A program made the translations under genes and the position numbers. The notes under the pieces were generated by a model that was given only the letters and a program-made list of their open reading frames with translations, was not told the DNA's origin and searched no databases. From Ruminococcus sp. UBA4240 (GTDB taxonomy: Bacteria; Bacillota; Clostridia; Oscillospirales; Ruminococcaceae), in NCBI GenBank assembly GCA_002395525.1, contig DGXE01000070.1, positions 6,873-70,872 on the forward strand: a DNA stretch of 64,000 nucleotides, given 5' to 3'. Within the stretch, counting starts at the first letter, position 1, and the number at the start of each line of letters is the position of its first letter. Shown piece by piece: positions 32,626 through 42,239 of the stretch.

Positions 32626-33024
32626 ATGAAAGATACATATGTTTTCCCTGCTGTTTTCAGTTTTGCGGATGACGGCATATCCATTGAGTTTCCCGATCTG
32701 CCCGGCTGTCTCCCCTGCGGGGATACAGTTGATGAGGCAGTGAAGAATTCAAAGGAGGCTCTGCGGCTCCATCTGTACGGCATGGAGCAGGATAATGAGG
32801 AGATCCCCGAGCCCTCCAGCATTGCGGATATCCCCACGGAAAAGGGACAGTCCATCATACTGGTGGATGTTTTCATGCCGCCCTTTCGTGAAAAAATGAA
32901 CACACGCTTTGTGAAAAAGACCCTTTCTATCCCCTCATGGCTAAATGCGGAGGCTGAGCATAAGGGCATCAATTTCTCCCAGGTGCTTCAGAATGCACTG
33001 CTGGATAAGCTCCACATGGGATAG
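32626..33024 (+). CDS. hicB: HicB-type antitoxin
   Basis: 132 aa. The N-terminal RNase-H-like HicB domain has YVFPAVFSFADDGISIEFPD and LPGCLPCGDTVDEAVKNSKE; the C-terminal segment (KKTLSIPSWLNAEAEHKGIN, FSQVLQNAL) is ribbon-helix-helix-like and would bind the palindrome in the promoter. AAGGGGG upstream. Confidence 0.92.
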   Translation: MKDTYVFPAVFSFADDGISIEFPDLPGCLPCGDTVDEAVKNSKEALRLHLYGMEQDNEEIPEPSSIADIPTEKGQSIILVDVFMPPFREKMNTRFVKKTLSIPSWLNAEAEHKGINFSQVLQNALLDKLHMG

Positions 33025-33063
33025 AGTGCAGTACATCCCGGGGAGTATGCAGGACACAGATCA

Positions 33064-33100
33064 AAAGGCTGCCAAGCTGATCGCTTAGCAGCCTTTGTGT
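33064..33100 (+). terminator. Terminator after hicAB
   Basis: AAAGGCTGC (33064-33072) with GCAGCCTTT (33088-33096) plus an inner CAAG/CTTA extension; T tail is weak. Confidence 0.65.
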
Positions 33101-33288
33101 TTGCACAGGGTATCTTTCCATGTTACAGATCAGTATATCCGGGCATTTCTTCGGCGATGTCCTCGTCTGATTTGTCGGGAGGTCGGTTGCTGTGAGATGT
33201 GTCACATCATCTGCCGGGAATGCAACATTGCAAATCACTTCCTGCATTTTCTTTTGGCAGTTTATTCATCATTATCCCGTATTTGCCC

Positions 33289-33317
33289 TTGACAAACCTG
33301 CCAAAAAGTTGTATAAT
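33289..33317 (+). promoter_or_regulatory. Promoter of asnB
   Basis: TTGACA (33289-33294), 17-bp spacer, TATAAT (33312-33317); both perfect. Confidence 0.85.
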
Positions 33318-33358
33318 GCAAGATGATATTATTTATCTTTCATTTTGTAGGTGATAGT

Positions 33359-35209
33359 ATGTGCGGATTTACAGGATTCACAGGTGCAAAGGCGCAGGTC
33401 ATGGAAAATGCCGGTAAAATACTGACAGATATGATGGACAAAATCGTTCACCGGGGGCCCGATTCACAGGGGCAGTACATCGACGGTGACATTGCCATGG
33501 GCTTTCGCAGGCTTTCCATCATCGACATCAGCGAGAGCGGGGATCAGCCCATATTCAACGAGGACAAAAGCCTTGTGCTCATGTTCAACGGTGAGATATA
33601 CAACTACCGCGAGCTGCGGGAGGAGCTTGTGTCAAAGGGGCACTCCTTCAGGACAAACACGGATTCAGAGGTGCTTGTCCACGGCTACGAGGAATACGGC
33701 TGCGGCCTGCCGGAAAAGCTGCGGGGAATGTTTGCCTTCATCATCTGGGACAGGAATAAAAAGACCCTTTTCGGGGCAAGGGATATGTTCGGCATTAAGC
33801 CCTTCTACTACGCAAAGTTCGGGAAGATGCTCATGTTCGGCTCGGAGATAAAGTCCTTCCTCCCCCACCCCGGCTTTGAAAAGGAGCTGAACACCGCTGC
33901 CCTTGAAAACTACCTCACATTCCAGTACTCCCCAACCAATGAGACCTTCTTCAAGAACGTCTACAAGCTGCCCCCTGCCCACTATTTTCTCTTTGACGGC
34001 ACAAAAATGTCCATCAAGCGCTACTGGGACGTGGAATTCACCCCCTCTCAGGAAGAGGATACGGATGTGTGGGCTGAGAGGATAGGGGAAGTGTTCAGGG
34101 ACTCTGTAAGGGCTCACAAGATAGCGGATGTGGAGGTAGGCTCCTTCCTCTCCGGGGGGGTGGACTCCTCATATGTGGCATCGGTGGCGGATGTGGACAA
34201 GACCTTCACCGTGGGCTTCGGGGAGGATGAGAAATACAATGAGATAGGCTACGCAAAGGAATTTTCATCCTATATCGGCAAGGAGAACATCAGCAAGGTC
34301 ATCACCCCGGAGGAATACTGGGAAAACATCCCGAAAATACAGTATCACATGGACGAGCCCCTTGCCGACCCCTCCTGCATCGCCCTGTATTTCGTGTGCA
34401 AAAAGGCATCGGAATATGTGAAGGTGGTGCTCTCCGGCGAGGGTGCGGATGAGATATTCGGGGGCTACAACGTCTACAAGGAGCCTCTGGGTTCAAGGGC
34501 GTACAAGGCTCTCCCCATGTCTCTGCGCCGTGCTGTGGGCAAAGCAGCCCAGGCTCTCCCCCACAAACGGGGGGTGAATTTCCTTGTGAGGAACGGTCAG
34601 ACCCTTGAGGAGCGCTTTATCGGCAATGCCTACATATTCACCCCGAAGGAGCGGAAGGCTCTGCTGAAAATAAAGACCTCCGCCCCCGACCCTGCCGCAA
34701 TCACAGCCCCCTATTACGCAAAGGTCAAGGACAGGGACGAGATCACCCGTATGCAGTACCTTGACCTGCACCTGTGGCTGGTGGGGGATATACTGCTCAA
34801 AGCCGACAAGATGTCCATGGCAAATTCTCTGGAGCTGCGTGTGCCCTTCCTTGACAAAAGGGTGATGGAGCTTGCACAGCAGATACCCACAGTATGCCGT
34901 GTCAGCAAGGAGAACACAAAGCTTGCCATGAGGAATGCAGCGCTCTCCGCCGCCCCGGACAAGACAGCAGAGAGAAAGAAGCTGGGCTTCCCCGTGCCTA
35001 TACGTGTATGGCTGAAGGAGGACAAATATTACCGCATCATGAAGGATGTCTTCACCTCCCCTGCGGCAGAAGCCTTCTTTGACACAAAAAGGCTCATGCG
35101 GCTCCTTGATGACCACAGGCGGGGCACATACGACAACAGCCGCAAGATATGGACTATATACATATTCCTGGTGTGGTACGGTGTATATTTCGGAGACACG
35201 GCTGTCTGA
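33359..35209 (+). CDS. asnB: Glutamine-hydrolysing asparagine synthetase
   Basis: 616 aa; makes asparagine from aspartate, glutamine and ATP. The start must be ATG 33359 because the class-II amidotransferase needs Cys2 exposed (MCGFTGF); GTAGGTGAT precedes it. The glutaminase domain has HRGPDSQG, FNGEIYN and NTDSEVL; the synthetase domain has the PPi loop LSGGVDSSYVA near residue 267 and GEGADEIFGGY near 360. Consensus promoter, no operon partner. It is one of several glutamine-using enzymes in this window. Confidence 0.96.
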   Translation: MCGFTGFTGAKAQVMENAGKILTDMMDKIVHRGPDSQGQYIDGDIAMGFRRLSIIDISESGDQPIFNEDKSLVLMFNGEIYNYRELREELVSKGHSFRTNTDSEVLVHGYEEYGCGLPEKLRGMFAFIIWDRNKKTLFGARDMFGIKPFYYAKFGKMLMFGSEIKSFLPHPGFEKELNTAALENYLTFQYSPTNETFFKNVYKLPPAHYFLFDGTKMSIKRYWDVEFTPSQEEDTDVWAERIGEVFRDSVRAHKIADVEVGSFLSGGVDSSYVASVADVDKTFTVGFGEDEKYNEIGYAKEFSSYIGKENISKVITPEEYWENIPKIQYHMDEPLADPSCIALYFVCKKASEYVKVVLSGEGADEIFGGYNVYKEPLGSRAYKALPMSLRRAVGKAAQALPHKRGVNFLVRNGQTLEERFIGNAYIFTPKERKALLKIKTSAPDPAAITAPYYAKVKDRDEITRMQYLDLHLWLVGDILLKADKMSMANSLELRVPFLDKRVMELAQQIPTVCRVSKENTKLAMRNAALSAAPDKTAERKKLGFPVPIRVWLKEDKYYRIMKDVFTSPAAEAFFDTKRLMRLLDDHRRGTYDNSRKIWTIYIFLVWYGVYFGDTAV

Positions 35210-35290
35210 GGAGCGTTTGTGAAATGTGCTATGTTTTGCTTGCTCACTGCTTCACTACTTGTGCATATTGATGTTTTTGACCCAAACCCC

Positions 35291-35319
35291 TTGACATTAG
35301 CCGAAAAAAAGTGTATCAT
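35291..35319 (+). promoter_or_regulatory. Promoter of the trp operon
   Basis: TTGACA (35291-35296), 17-bp spacer, TATCAT (35314-35319). Confidence 0.8.
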
Positions 35320-35594
35320 GCATACCAATGAAACCGATGAGGCGGAGATCAAACCGTTATATGATCCTACAGAGAGCCCGGGAAGCTGAGAGCCGGGTGG
35401 AAAACAGTACGGCAAATGGACCGCTGAGGGCGCAGTCAAATGCCTTCGGGCAAAGTATTCTGCGACGTGATGGCATACGTTTAGTTGCCGGGGATATGTT
35501 GGTATCCTGCTAAGTGCGCAGCAATGCGAATCAAGGTGGCACCGCGGATAGGTAAACTGTTCGTCCTTGACAGATTCTGTCAGGGGCGATTTTT
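35320..35594 (+). promoter_or_regulatory. T-box riboswitch, predicted tRNA-Trp responsive
   Basis: The T-box sequence AAGGTGGCACCGCGG is at 35533-35547, the tRNA acceptor-end binding bulge. A terminator follows: CGTCCTTGACAG (35562-35573) with CTGTCAGGGGCG (35577-35588) and a T run. Stem I lies at about 35330-35480; a TGG at 35417-35419, followed by ACC, is the best specifier candidate, though it was assigned by eye. The gene context (trpE next) supports tryptophan. Uncharged tRNA-Trp would stabilise the antiterminator. Confidence 0.93.
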
Positions 35595-35620
35595 GTTTAT
35601 CTTTCGGAGGTGCTTTTTTT

Positions 35621-37087
35621 ATGAGAATAATACCCGACTTTGACACTGCAAAAGAATATGCCGCCAAGGGCACATTCGACATCCTCCCTCTTTCCTGCGA
35701 GATACTCTCGGACATATGCACCCCCATTGAGGCGCTGCGCACGCTGCAGAGCATCTCCGCCCACTGCTATATCCTTGAATCCGCACAGGAAAAGGAAAAG
35801 TGGGGGCGGTACACCTTCCTGGGCTTTGACCCGAAAATGCTCATCACCGCCAAGGGGGACGACCTTTACATCGACGGGGTTCACATAAAGGCGGCAGACC
35901 CTGCGGTATACATCCGTGAGGTGCTATCCGAATACAAAAGCCCCCGCCTTGACTATCTCCCGTCCTTCACAGGAGGACTTGTGGGGTACTTCTCCTATGA
36001 TTACCTCAAATATTCCGAAAAGGCACTGCAAATCGAAACAGAGGACACAGAGGACTTCAAGGATGTTGACCTCATGCTCTTTGACAAGGTCATAGCCTTT
36101 GACAATTTCAGGCAGAAGATAGTCCTCATTGCCAATATGCGCCTTAGCGAAGGAGAGGCGGGCTACAACAAGGCTAAGTACGAGATAGAGAAAATGGCGG
36201 AGCTGCTGCGGAAAAGGACGGAGCAGCACCCCATGGCGGGGAAGCTCACAGGTGAGGTCACTCCCCTGTTTGACAAGGATCGGTACTGTGCCATGGTGGA
36301 AAGAGCTAAGGAGTACATCCGTGAGGGGGATATATTCCAGGTGGTGCTGTCCAACAGGCTGAGCGCTGAGTTTGAAGGCTCACTATTTGACACCTACCGC
36401 ATACTGCGCACCATAAACCCCTCCCCCTATATGTTCTATTTTTCAGGCACGGACGTGGAGATAGCAGGAGCCTCCCCGGAGACTCTTGTAAAGCTGGAGG
36501 ACGGAGTGCTGCACACTTTCCCCCTGGCAGGCACCCGCAAGAGGGGAAGGACCTACGAGGAGGACATACAGCTTGAAAAAGAGCTGTTAGCCGATGAGAA
36601 GGAGCTGGCAGAGCACAATATGCTGGTGGACTTAGGGAGAAACGACCTTGGCAGGATAAGCCGCTTCGGCACGGTGCAGGTGGAAAAGCTCCACAGCATA
36701 GAGAGGTATTCCCACGTAATGCACATAGGCTCCACCGTAAGGGGGGAGATAGCCGACGGGTATGATGCCCTTGATGCCATAAGGGCGGTGCTCCCGGCAG
36801 GCACCCTTTCGGGAGCGCCGAAGATACGGGCCTGTGAGATCATAGCAGAGCTTGAGAACAACAAGCGGGGCATATACGGGGGCGCCATAGGCTACATAGA
36901 CTTTGCGGGGAATATGGACACCTGCATCGCCATACGCATAGCCTACAAGAAGAACGGCAGGGTCTTTGTGAGAAGCGGTGCGGGCATAGTGGCAGACAGC
37001 ATCCCCGAAAATGAATACAATGAATGCATCAACAAGGCGGCGGCTGTAATAAACGCCCTTAAAGCCGCACAGGATGCAGACGAGTAA
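35621..37087 (+). CDS. trpE: Anthranilate synthase component I
   Basis: 488 aa; forms anthranilate from chorismate and ammonia supplied by TrpG. The allosteric Trp-site motif is seen as CYILESAQEKEKWGRY near residue 50. The chorismate-binding core has SPYMFYF, GASPETLVKLEDGVLHTFPL, AEHNMLVDLGRNDLGRI and GTLSGAPKIRA. ATG 35621 follows CGGAGGTG by 8 nt and the T-box terminator by about 27 nt. First gene of trpEGBADCF. Confidence 0.97.
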   Translation: MRIIPDFDTAKEYAAKGTFDILPLSCEILSDICTPIEALRTLQSISAHCYILESAQEKEKWGRYTFLGFDPKMLITAKGDDLYIDGVHIKAADPAVYIREVLSEYKSPRLDYLPSFTGGLVGYFSYDYLKYSEKALQIETEDTEDFKDVDLMLFDKVIAFDNFRQKIVLIANMRLSEGEAGYNKAKYEIEKMAELLRKRTEQHPMAGKLTGEVTPLFDKDRYCAMVERAKEYIREGDIFQVVLSNRLSAEFEGSLFDTYRILRTINPSPYMFYFSGTDVEIAGASPETLVKLEDGVLHTFPLAGTRKRGRTYEEDIQLEKELLADEKELAEHNMLVDLGRNDLGRISRFGTVQVEKLHSIERYSHVMHIGSTVRGEIADGYDALDAIRAVLPAGTLSGAPKIRACEIIAELENNKRGIYGGAIGYIDFAGNMDTCIAIRIAYKKNGRVFVRSGAGIVADSIPENEYNECINKAAAVINALKAAQDADE

Positions 37088-37097
37088 GGAGGCAGCC

Positions 37098-37673
37098 ATG
37101 ATACTTCTCATAGACAATTACGACAGCTTTTCCTACAATCTGTATCAGCTTGTGGGAGATATATGCCCGGATATAAAGGTCATACGCAATGACGAAATGA
37201 CCGTGGCTGAGATAGAGGAGATGTCCCCGGATCACATAATCATATCCCCCGGCCCCGGCAGACCGGAGAATGCAGGCATCATCGTGGAGGCGGCAGGGAC
37301 GGTGTGCAAAAGGATACCCACATTGGGGGTGTGCCTTGGTCATCAGGCCATATGCGCCGCCTACGGTGCGACCATAACATACGCAAGGCGGCTCATGCAC
37401 GGCAAGCAGTCCCCGGTGCAGATACTCGCCCCTGACCCGCTGTTTGAGGGCATAGAGCAGATCACCCCCGTTGCAAGGTATCATTCCCTTGCGGCAGACA
37501 GGGACACCATGCCGGACTGTCTTGAAGTCACCGCTGTTTCCGATGACGGCGAGATAATGGCGATACATCACAGGGAATACCCCATATACGGGGTGCAGTT
37601 CCACCCTGAGTCCATAATGACACCACAGGGGCGCAGGATGCTTGAGAATTTCATTAAGATAAGGAGAAACTAA
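37098..37673 (+). CDS. trpG: Anthranilate synthase glutamine amidotransferase component
   Basis: 191-aa class-I glutaminase. Catalytic Cys in GVCLGHQAIC near residue 78 and the His-Glu pair in VQFHPESIMT near the end. LLIDNYDSFSYNLYQL is the family start. ATG 37098 has AAGGAGG upstream and lies 10 nt after trpE. May also serve p-aminobenzoate synthase, as in Bacillus; not testable here. Confidence 0.96.
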   Translation: MILLIDNYDSFSYNLYQLVGDICPDIKVIRNDEMTVAEIEEMSPDHIIISPGPGRPENAGIIVEAAGTVCKRIPTLGVCLGHQAICAAYGATITYARRLMHGKQSPVQILAPDPLFEGIEQITPVARYHSLAADRDTMPDCLEVTAVSDDGEIMAIHHREYPIYGVQFHPESIMTPQGRRMLENFIKIRRN

Positions 37674-37674
37674 A

Positions 37675-38859
37675 ATGTCCAAGGGAAGATTTGGCATACA
37701 CGGAGGGCAGTACATACCCGAGACCCTGATGAATGCTGTGATAGAGCTTGAAAACGCATACAACAGATACAAGGATGACCCTGATTTCAACAGGGAGCTG
37801 ACAGAGCTGCTCAACAGCTATGCGGGCAGACCCTCCCTGCTCTACTATGCGGAGAAGATGACAAAAGATCTGGGAGGCGCCAAGATATACTTAAAGCGTG
37901 AGGATCTCAACCACACAGGCTCCCACAAGATAAATAACGTCCTGGGGCAGGCGCTGCTTGCAAAGAAAATGGGCAAGACACGGCTCATAGCGGAGACAGG
38001 TGCAGGTCAGCACGGAGTTGCCACTGCCACAGCCGCCGCCCTTCTGGATATGGAGTGTGTGGTGTTCATGGGCGAGGAGGACACCAAGCGGCAGGCGCTG
38101 AATGTATACCGCATGAAGCTCCTGGGGGCTGATGTCATCCCTGTGAAAAGCGGCACTGCCACCCTGAAGGATGCGGTATCCGAGACCATGCGTGAATGGA
38201 CCAGCCGCATTGCCGACACCCACTACTGCTTAGGATCTGTCATGGGTCCCCACCCCTTCCCCACTATCGTCCGTGATTTCCAGGCGGTCATCTCAAGAGA
38301 GTCAAGGGCGCAGATACTCAAAGCGGAGGGGCGGCTCCCTGATGCGGTCATAGCCTGTGTGGGAGGCGGCTCCAATGCCATAGGCAGCTTCTACCACTAT
38401 ATAAATGACAAGGATGTGCGCCTCATAGGCTGTGAGGCGGCGGGCAGGGGTATAGACACCTTTGAGACTGCTGCCACGGTCAACACGGGAAAGCTTGGCA
38501 TATTCCACGGCATGAAGTCCTATTTCTGCCAGGACGAATACGGTCAGATAGCACCGGTGTACTCCATATCCGCAGGCCTTGACTACCCCGGCATAGGTCC
38601 GGAGCACGCATATCTCCACGATACAGGCAGGGCGGAATATGTGCCTGTTACCGATGATGAGGCTGTAAACGCCTTTGAATATCTCTCCCGCACGGAGGGC
38701 ATAATCCCCGCCATAGAATCCGCACACGCCGTGGCACACGCCATTAAGGAAGCCCCGAAGATGGGCAGGGACAAGGTGATGATAGTCACCATATCCGGCA
38801 GAGGTGACAAGGACTGTGCTGCCATAGCAAGATACAGAGGAGTGGATATACATGAGTAG
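37675..38859 (+). CDS. trpB: Tryptophan synthase beta chain
   Basis: 394-aa PLP enzyme that condenses indole with serine. The PLP lysine lies in REDLNHTGSHKINNVLGQAL near residue 87; phosphate-binding GGGSNAIG near 230 and the GRGDKD C-terminal motif are intact. The sequence is the standard TrpB1 type. Starts 1 nt after trpG; overlaps trpA by 8 nt. Confidence 0.97.
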   Translation: MSKGRFGIHGGQYIPETLMNAVIELENAYNRYKDDPDFNRELTELLNSYAGRPSLLYYAEKMTKDLGGAKIYLKREDLNHTGSHKINNVLGQALLAKKMGKTRLIAETGAGQHGVATATAAALLDMECVVFMGEEDTKRQALNVYRMKLLGADVIPVKSGTATLKDAVSETMREWTSRIADTHYCLGSVMGPHPFPTIVRDFQAVISRESRAQILKAEGRLPDAVIACVGGGSNAIGSFYHYINDKDVRLIGCEAAGRGIDTFETAATVNTGKLGIFHGMKSYFCQDEYGQIAPVYSISAGLDYPGIGPEHAYLHDTGRAEYVPVTDDEAVNAFEYLSRTEGIIPAIESAHAVAHAIKEAPKMGRDKVMIVTISGRGDKDCAAIARYRGVDIHE

Positions 38860-39634
38860 GATAACCGATGCCTTCAAGGGGGGCAAGGCCTTTATACCCT
38901 TTATAACTGCGGGCGACCCTGATACGGACACCACTGCAAAGGTCATAAGGGCAGCCGCAGAGAACGGCGCTGACATAATAGAGATAGGCATTCCCTTCTC
39001 CGACCCTACCGCAGAGGGTCCTGTGATACAGGGGGCAAATCTCAGGGCACTTTCTGGGGGCATGACCACCGACCGTGCATTTGAGCTGGTGAGAGAGCTG
39101 CGCCGTGATGTGAACACTCCCTTTGTGTTCATGACCTATGCAAATGTAGTATTCTCCTACGGCACGGACAGATTCATGGAAAGATGTGCCGAGACCGGGG
39201 TGGACGGTATCATACTCCCGGATGTGCCCTTTGAGGAGCGGGAGGAGTTCGCCCTCCCTGCTACACAGCACGGAGTTGACTTCATCCCCCTTATCGCCCC
39301 CACGTCGGATGACCGCATAGCCATGATAGCGAGGGAAGCAAAGGGCTTTATCTACATAGTATCCAGCCTTGGGGTGACAGGGGTCAGAAGTGAGATAACC
39401 ACGGACATAGGCGCCATTGTCGATACCATCCGGCAGAACACGGATATACCCTGTGCAGTGGGCTTCGGCATATCCGAGCCTTCCCAGGCCGCAAAAATGG
39501 CAGCCCTTTCAGACGGCGCCATAGTAGGCTCCGCAATAATACGCATAATCGAGAAATACGGCAAGGATTCCCCCGCCTATGTGGGCGAGTACGTAAAAAC
39601 AATGAAGCAGGCCGTTGGTGCCGGGAGGAAATAA
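38852..39634 (+). CDS. trpA: Tryptophan synthase alpha chain
   Basis: 260-aa TIM-barrel aldolase that releases indole from indole-glycerol phosphate. Catalytic Glu in ADIIEIGIPFSDPTAEGPVI near residue 47 and Asp in GVDGIILPDVPFEE; GFGISEPSQA and SAIIRIIEKYG follow. Overlaps trpB, consistent with stoichiometric alpha2-beta2 assembly. Confidence 0.97.
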   Translation: MSRITDAFKGGKAFIPFITAGDPDTDTTAKVIRAAAENGADIIEIGIPFSDPTAEGPVIQGANLRALSGGMTTDRAFELVRELRRDVNTPFVFMTYANVVFSYGTDRFMERCAETGVDGIILPDVPFEEREEFALPATQHGVDFIPLIAPTSDDRIAMIAREAKGFIYIVSSLGVTGVRSEITTDIGAIVDTIRQNTDIPCAVGFGISEPSQAAKMAALSDGAIVGSAIIRIIEKYGKDSPAYVGEYVKTMKQAVGAGRK

Positions 39635-39636
39635 CC

Positions 39637-40656
39637 ATGATCAAGGAAGCAATAGTAAAGATAGTAAGCAAGGAAGACCTCAGCTACGATGAGGCATACA
39701 CCGTCATATCCGAGATAATGTCGGGGCAGACCACACCCACACAGAATGCGGCATTCCTTGCAGCCCTTTCCACAAAGAGCACAAAGGCGGAGACCATAGA
39801 CGAGATAACAGGCTGTGCCGCCGCCATGCGTGATGCCGCCACAAAGTTTGAAAATGACATGGATCTGCTGGAGATAGTGGGCACAGGGGGAGACAATTCC
39901 CGCTCCTTCAACATCTCCACCACATCTGCATTCGTCACCGCCGCTGCCGGCATAAAGGTGGCAAAGCACGGCAACCGTGCGGCATCCTCCCTGTCGGGCA
40001 CCGCAGACTGTCTTGAAGCCCTCGGTGCAAACATCAGCCTTGAGCCTGAAAAGTGCAGGGAGCTGCTTGAAGAGGTGGGCTTCTGCTTCTTCTTTGCCCA
40101 GAAGTACCACACATCCATGAAGTATGTGGGCAGCATACGAAAGGAGCTGGGCTTCCGCACGGTGTTCAACATCCTGGGACCTCTCACCAACCCCGCACAT
40201 CCTAAAAGGCATCTGCTGGGGGTATACGATGAGGTGCTGCTGGTGCCTGTGGCTGAGGTGCTGATGAAGCTGGGCTCAAAGCGGGGCATGGTGGTGTACG
40301 GTGCAGACAAGCTGGATGAGATCTCCCTCTCCGCCCCCACACTTGTATGCGAATACAAGGACGGCTGGCTGAAAAACTATCAGATAACTCCCGAGGAATT
40401 CGGCTTTGTCCGCTGTGAGAAGGAGGATCTGGTGGGGGGGACTCCCGAGGAGAACGCCCAGATCACCCGTGACATCCTTTCAGGCCGCCTTACAGGGTAC
40501 AAGAGAAACGCAGTGCTCCTTAATGCGGGCGCTGCCATATACATAGGGGGCAAGGCTGACAGCATGGCAGAGGGCATAAAGGCAGCGGAGAAGATAATTT
40601 CCAGCGGTGCCGCACTTGCCGCCATGGAGAGCTTCGTTGAAAAGTCAAACACATGA
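39637..40656 (+). CDS. trpD: Anthranilate phosphoribosyltransferase
   Basis: 339 aa; transfers PRPP ribose to anthranilate. The signature VGTGGDNSRSFNISTTSAFV near residue 80 and KHGNRAASSLSGTADCLEALG near 108 are complete. It is a stand-alone domain, not fused to TrpG. 2 nt after trpA, whose end supplies a GGGAGG ribosome site. Confidence 0.97.
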   Translation: MIKEAIVKIVSKEDLSYDEAYTVISEIMSGQTTPTQNAAFLAALSTKSTKAETIDEITGCAAAMRDAATKFENDMDLLEIVGTGGDNSRSFNISTTSAFVTAAAGIKVAKHGNRAASSLSGTADCLEALGANISLEPEKCRELLEEVGFCFFFAQKYHTSMKYVGSIRKELGFRTVFNILGPLTNPAHPKRHLLGVYDEVLLVPVAEVLMKLGSKRGMVVYGADKLDEISLSAPTLVCEYKDGWLKNYQITPEEFGFVRCEKEDLVGGTPEENAQITRDILSGRLTGYKRNAVLLNAGAAIYIGGKADSMAEGIKAAEKIISSGAALAAMESFVEKSNT

Positions 40657-40677
40657 CCGTACCACGAAAGGCAAAAC

Positions 40678-41457
40678 ATGAACATACTTGACGAGATAGC
40701 CCGGAGCACCGCAGAGCGGGTGGCTCTTTCAAAGCAGAGGATATCCACGGACGAGATCCGGGAGAGGGCATTGTCCCTCCCCCGTGGGGACTTTGAGTTT
40801 GAAAAGGCGCTGAAAAAGGATGACATTGCCTTTATATGCGAATGCAAGAAGGCATCCCCCTCAAAGGGCATAATAGCAGAGGACTTCCCCTATCTCGACA
40901 TTGCACGGGAATATGAGGCGGCAGGTGCTGACTGCATCTCCGTGCTGACCGAGCCCCGCTGGTTTTTAGGGGATACGGAGTATCTGCGGCAGATAGCGGA
41001 GAATGTAAAGATACCCTGTCTTCGCAAGGACTTTACCGTGGATGAATACATGATCTACGAGGCAAAGCTCCTTGGTGCAAAGGCAGTGCTCCTCATATGC
41101 TCCATACTCACACAAAATGAGCTTTCACGCTTTCTGGAGATATGTGATACCCTTGGGCTGTCCGCACTGGTGGAGGCTCACGACGAAGACGAGATACGCA
41201 CAGCTCTTGGTGCGGGGGCAAGGGTCATAGGTGTGAACAACCGCAACCTGAAGGATTTTTCCGTAGATACTGCAAATGCCCTGCGGCTGAGAGAACTGGT
41301 GCCCCCTGACTGTGTGTTCGTATCCGAAAGCGGGGTAAAGGTCGCCGAAGACGTGGCACTGCTAAGAAAGAGCGGTGTGGATGCGGTGCTTGTGGGGGAA
41401 ACCCTCATGCGTGCCACGGACAAGCGTGAGAAGCTCATGGAGCTTAAAGGGCTATGA
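40678..41457 (+). CDS. trpC: Indole-3-glycerol phosphate synthase
   Basis: 259-aa TIM barrel. Motifs FICECKKASPSKGII near residue 55, SVLTEPRWFLGD, LRKDFTVDEYMIYEA, VIGVNNRNLKDF and VSESGV are all present. Overlaps trpF by 4 nt (ATGA). Confidence 0.97.
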   Translation: MNILDEIARSTAERVALSKQRISTDEIRERALSLPRGDFEFEKALKKDDIAFICECKKASPSKGIIAEDFPYLDIAREYEAAGADCISVLTEPRWFLGDTEYLRQIAENVKIPCLRKDFTVDEYMIYEAKLLGAKAVLLICSILTQNELSRFLEICDTLGLSALVEAHDEDEIRTALGAGARVIGVNNRNLKDFSVDTANALRLRELVPPDCVFVSESGVKVAEDVALLRKSGVDAVLVGETLMRATDKREKLMELKGL

Positions 41458-42083
41458 CTAAGATAAAGCTGTGCGGTATGCGCCGCAAAGAGGACATCAC
41501 ATACGCAAATGAGCTTATGCCCGACTATGTGGGCTATGTGTTTGCACCGAAAAGCAGAAGGTACATCACCCCGGAGACTGCAAAGGGCTTTACGGCAATG
41601 CTCCATGAGGGCATAACCCCTGTGGGGGTGTTCGTGGACGAAGACACGGAGACCGTGGCACGCTTGTACAGGCAGGGGATAATAAAGGCGGCACAGCTCC
41701 ACGGGCACGAGGACGAAACTTGCGTCCACACTTTGCAGGATATGGGGATCACTGTCATAAAGGCGTTCATCATCCGCAGTGAGGATGACCTTGGGGCGGC
41801 GCAGCGCTCCTGTGCGGATCACATCCTCCTTGATTCGGGGATGGGCTCCGGGCAGACCCTTGACACCGCTGTGCTAAAAGGTCTTGAAAGGGATTATTTC
41901 CTTGCGGGAGGGCTTTCCCCCGATAATGTAAGGGCTGCTGTGGAAGAACTTTCCCCCTATGGTGTGGATGCCAGCTCCGGTCTGGAGACTGACGGCTTCA
42001 AGGACTATGAAAAAATGAAGCGTTTCATGCAGGAAGTCAGGAGCAAGGAAACAGATGACAGAGGTCATATGCTGCAAGTATAG
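41454..42083 (+). CDS. trpF: Phosphoribosylanthranilate isomerase
   Basis: 209-aa TIM barrel; KLCGMRRKEDITYANE start with the catalytic Cys, VGVFVDE, AAQLHGHED and FLAGGLSPDNVRAAVEE. It ends the operon, 10 nt before the terminator. Confidence 0.96.
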   Translation: MTKIKLCGMRRKEDITYANELMPDYVGYVFAPKSRRYITPETAKGFTAMLHEGITPVGVFVDEDTETVARLYRQGIIKAAQLHGHEDETCVHTLQDMGITVIKAFIIRSEDDLGAAQRSCADHILLDSGMGSGQTLDTAVLKGLERDYFLAGGLSPDNVRAAVEELSPYGVDASSGLETDGFKDYEKMKRFMQEVRSKETDDRGHMLQV

Positions 42084-42093
42084 ACGGAACACG

Positions 42094-42119
42094 AGCCGCC
42101 GGAACTCCGGCGGCTTTTT
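42094..42119 (+). terminator. Terminator of the trp operon
   Basis: AGCCGCCGG/CCGGCGGCT, 9-bp perfect stem with a 4-nt loop and five T. Confidence 0.92.
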
Positions 42120-42154
42120 CATTGCAAAACTTCTATTTTCTTGCTTCAAATCCC

Positions 42155-42184
42155 TTGACAGAACCTATGTCAATGTTGTATAAT
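42155..42184 (+). promoter_or_regulatory. Promoter of the GH2 gene
   Basis: TTGACA (42155-42160), 18-bp spacer, TATAAT (42179-42184). Confidence 0.8.
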
Positions 42185-42239
42185 TAAGGGCATAAAATGG
42201 ATAAGTGTTTTTTGCTTTTCCAAATGTCGGGGTGATCTT

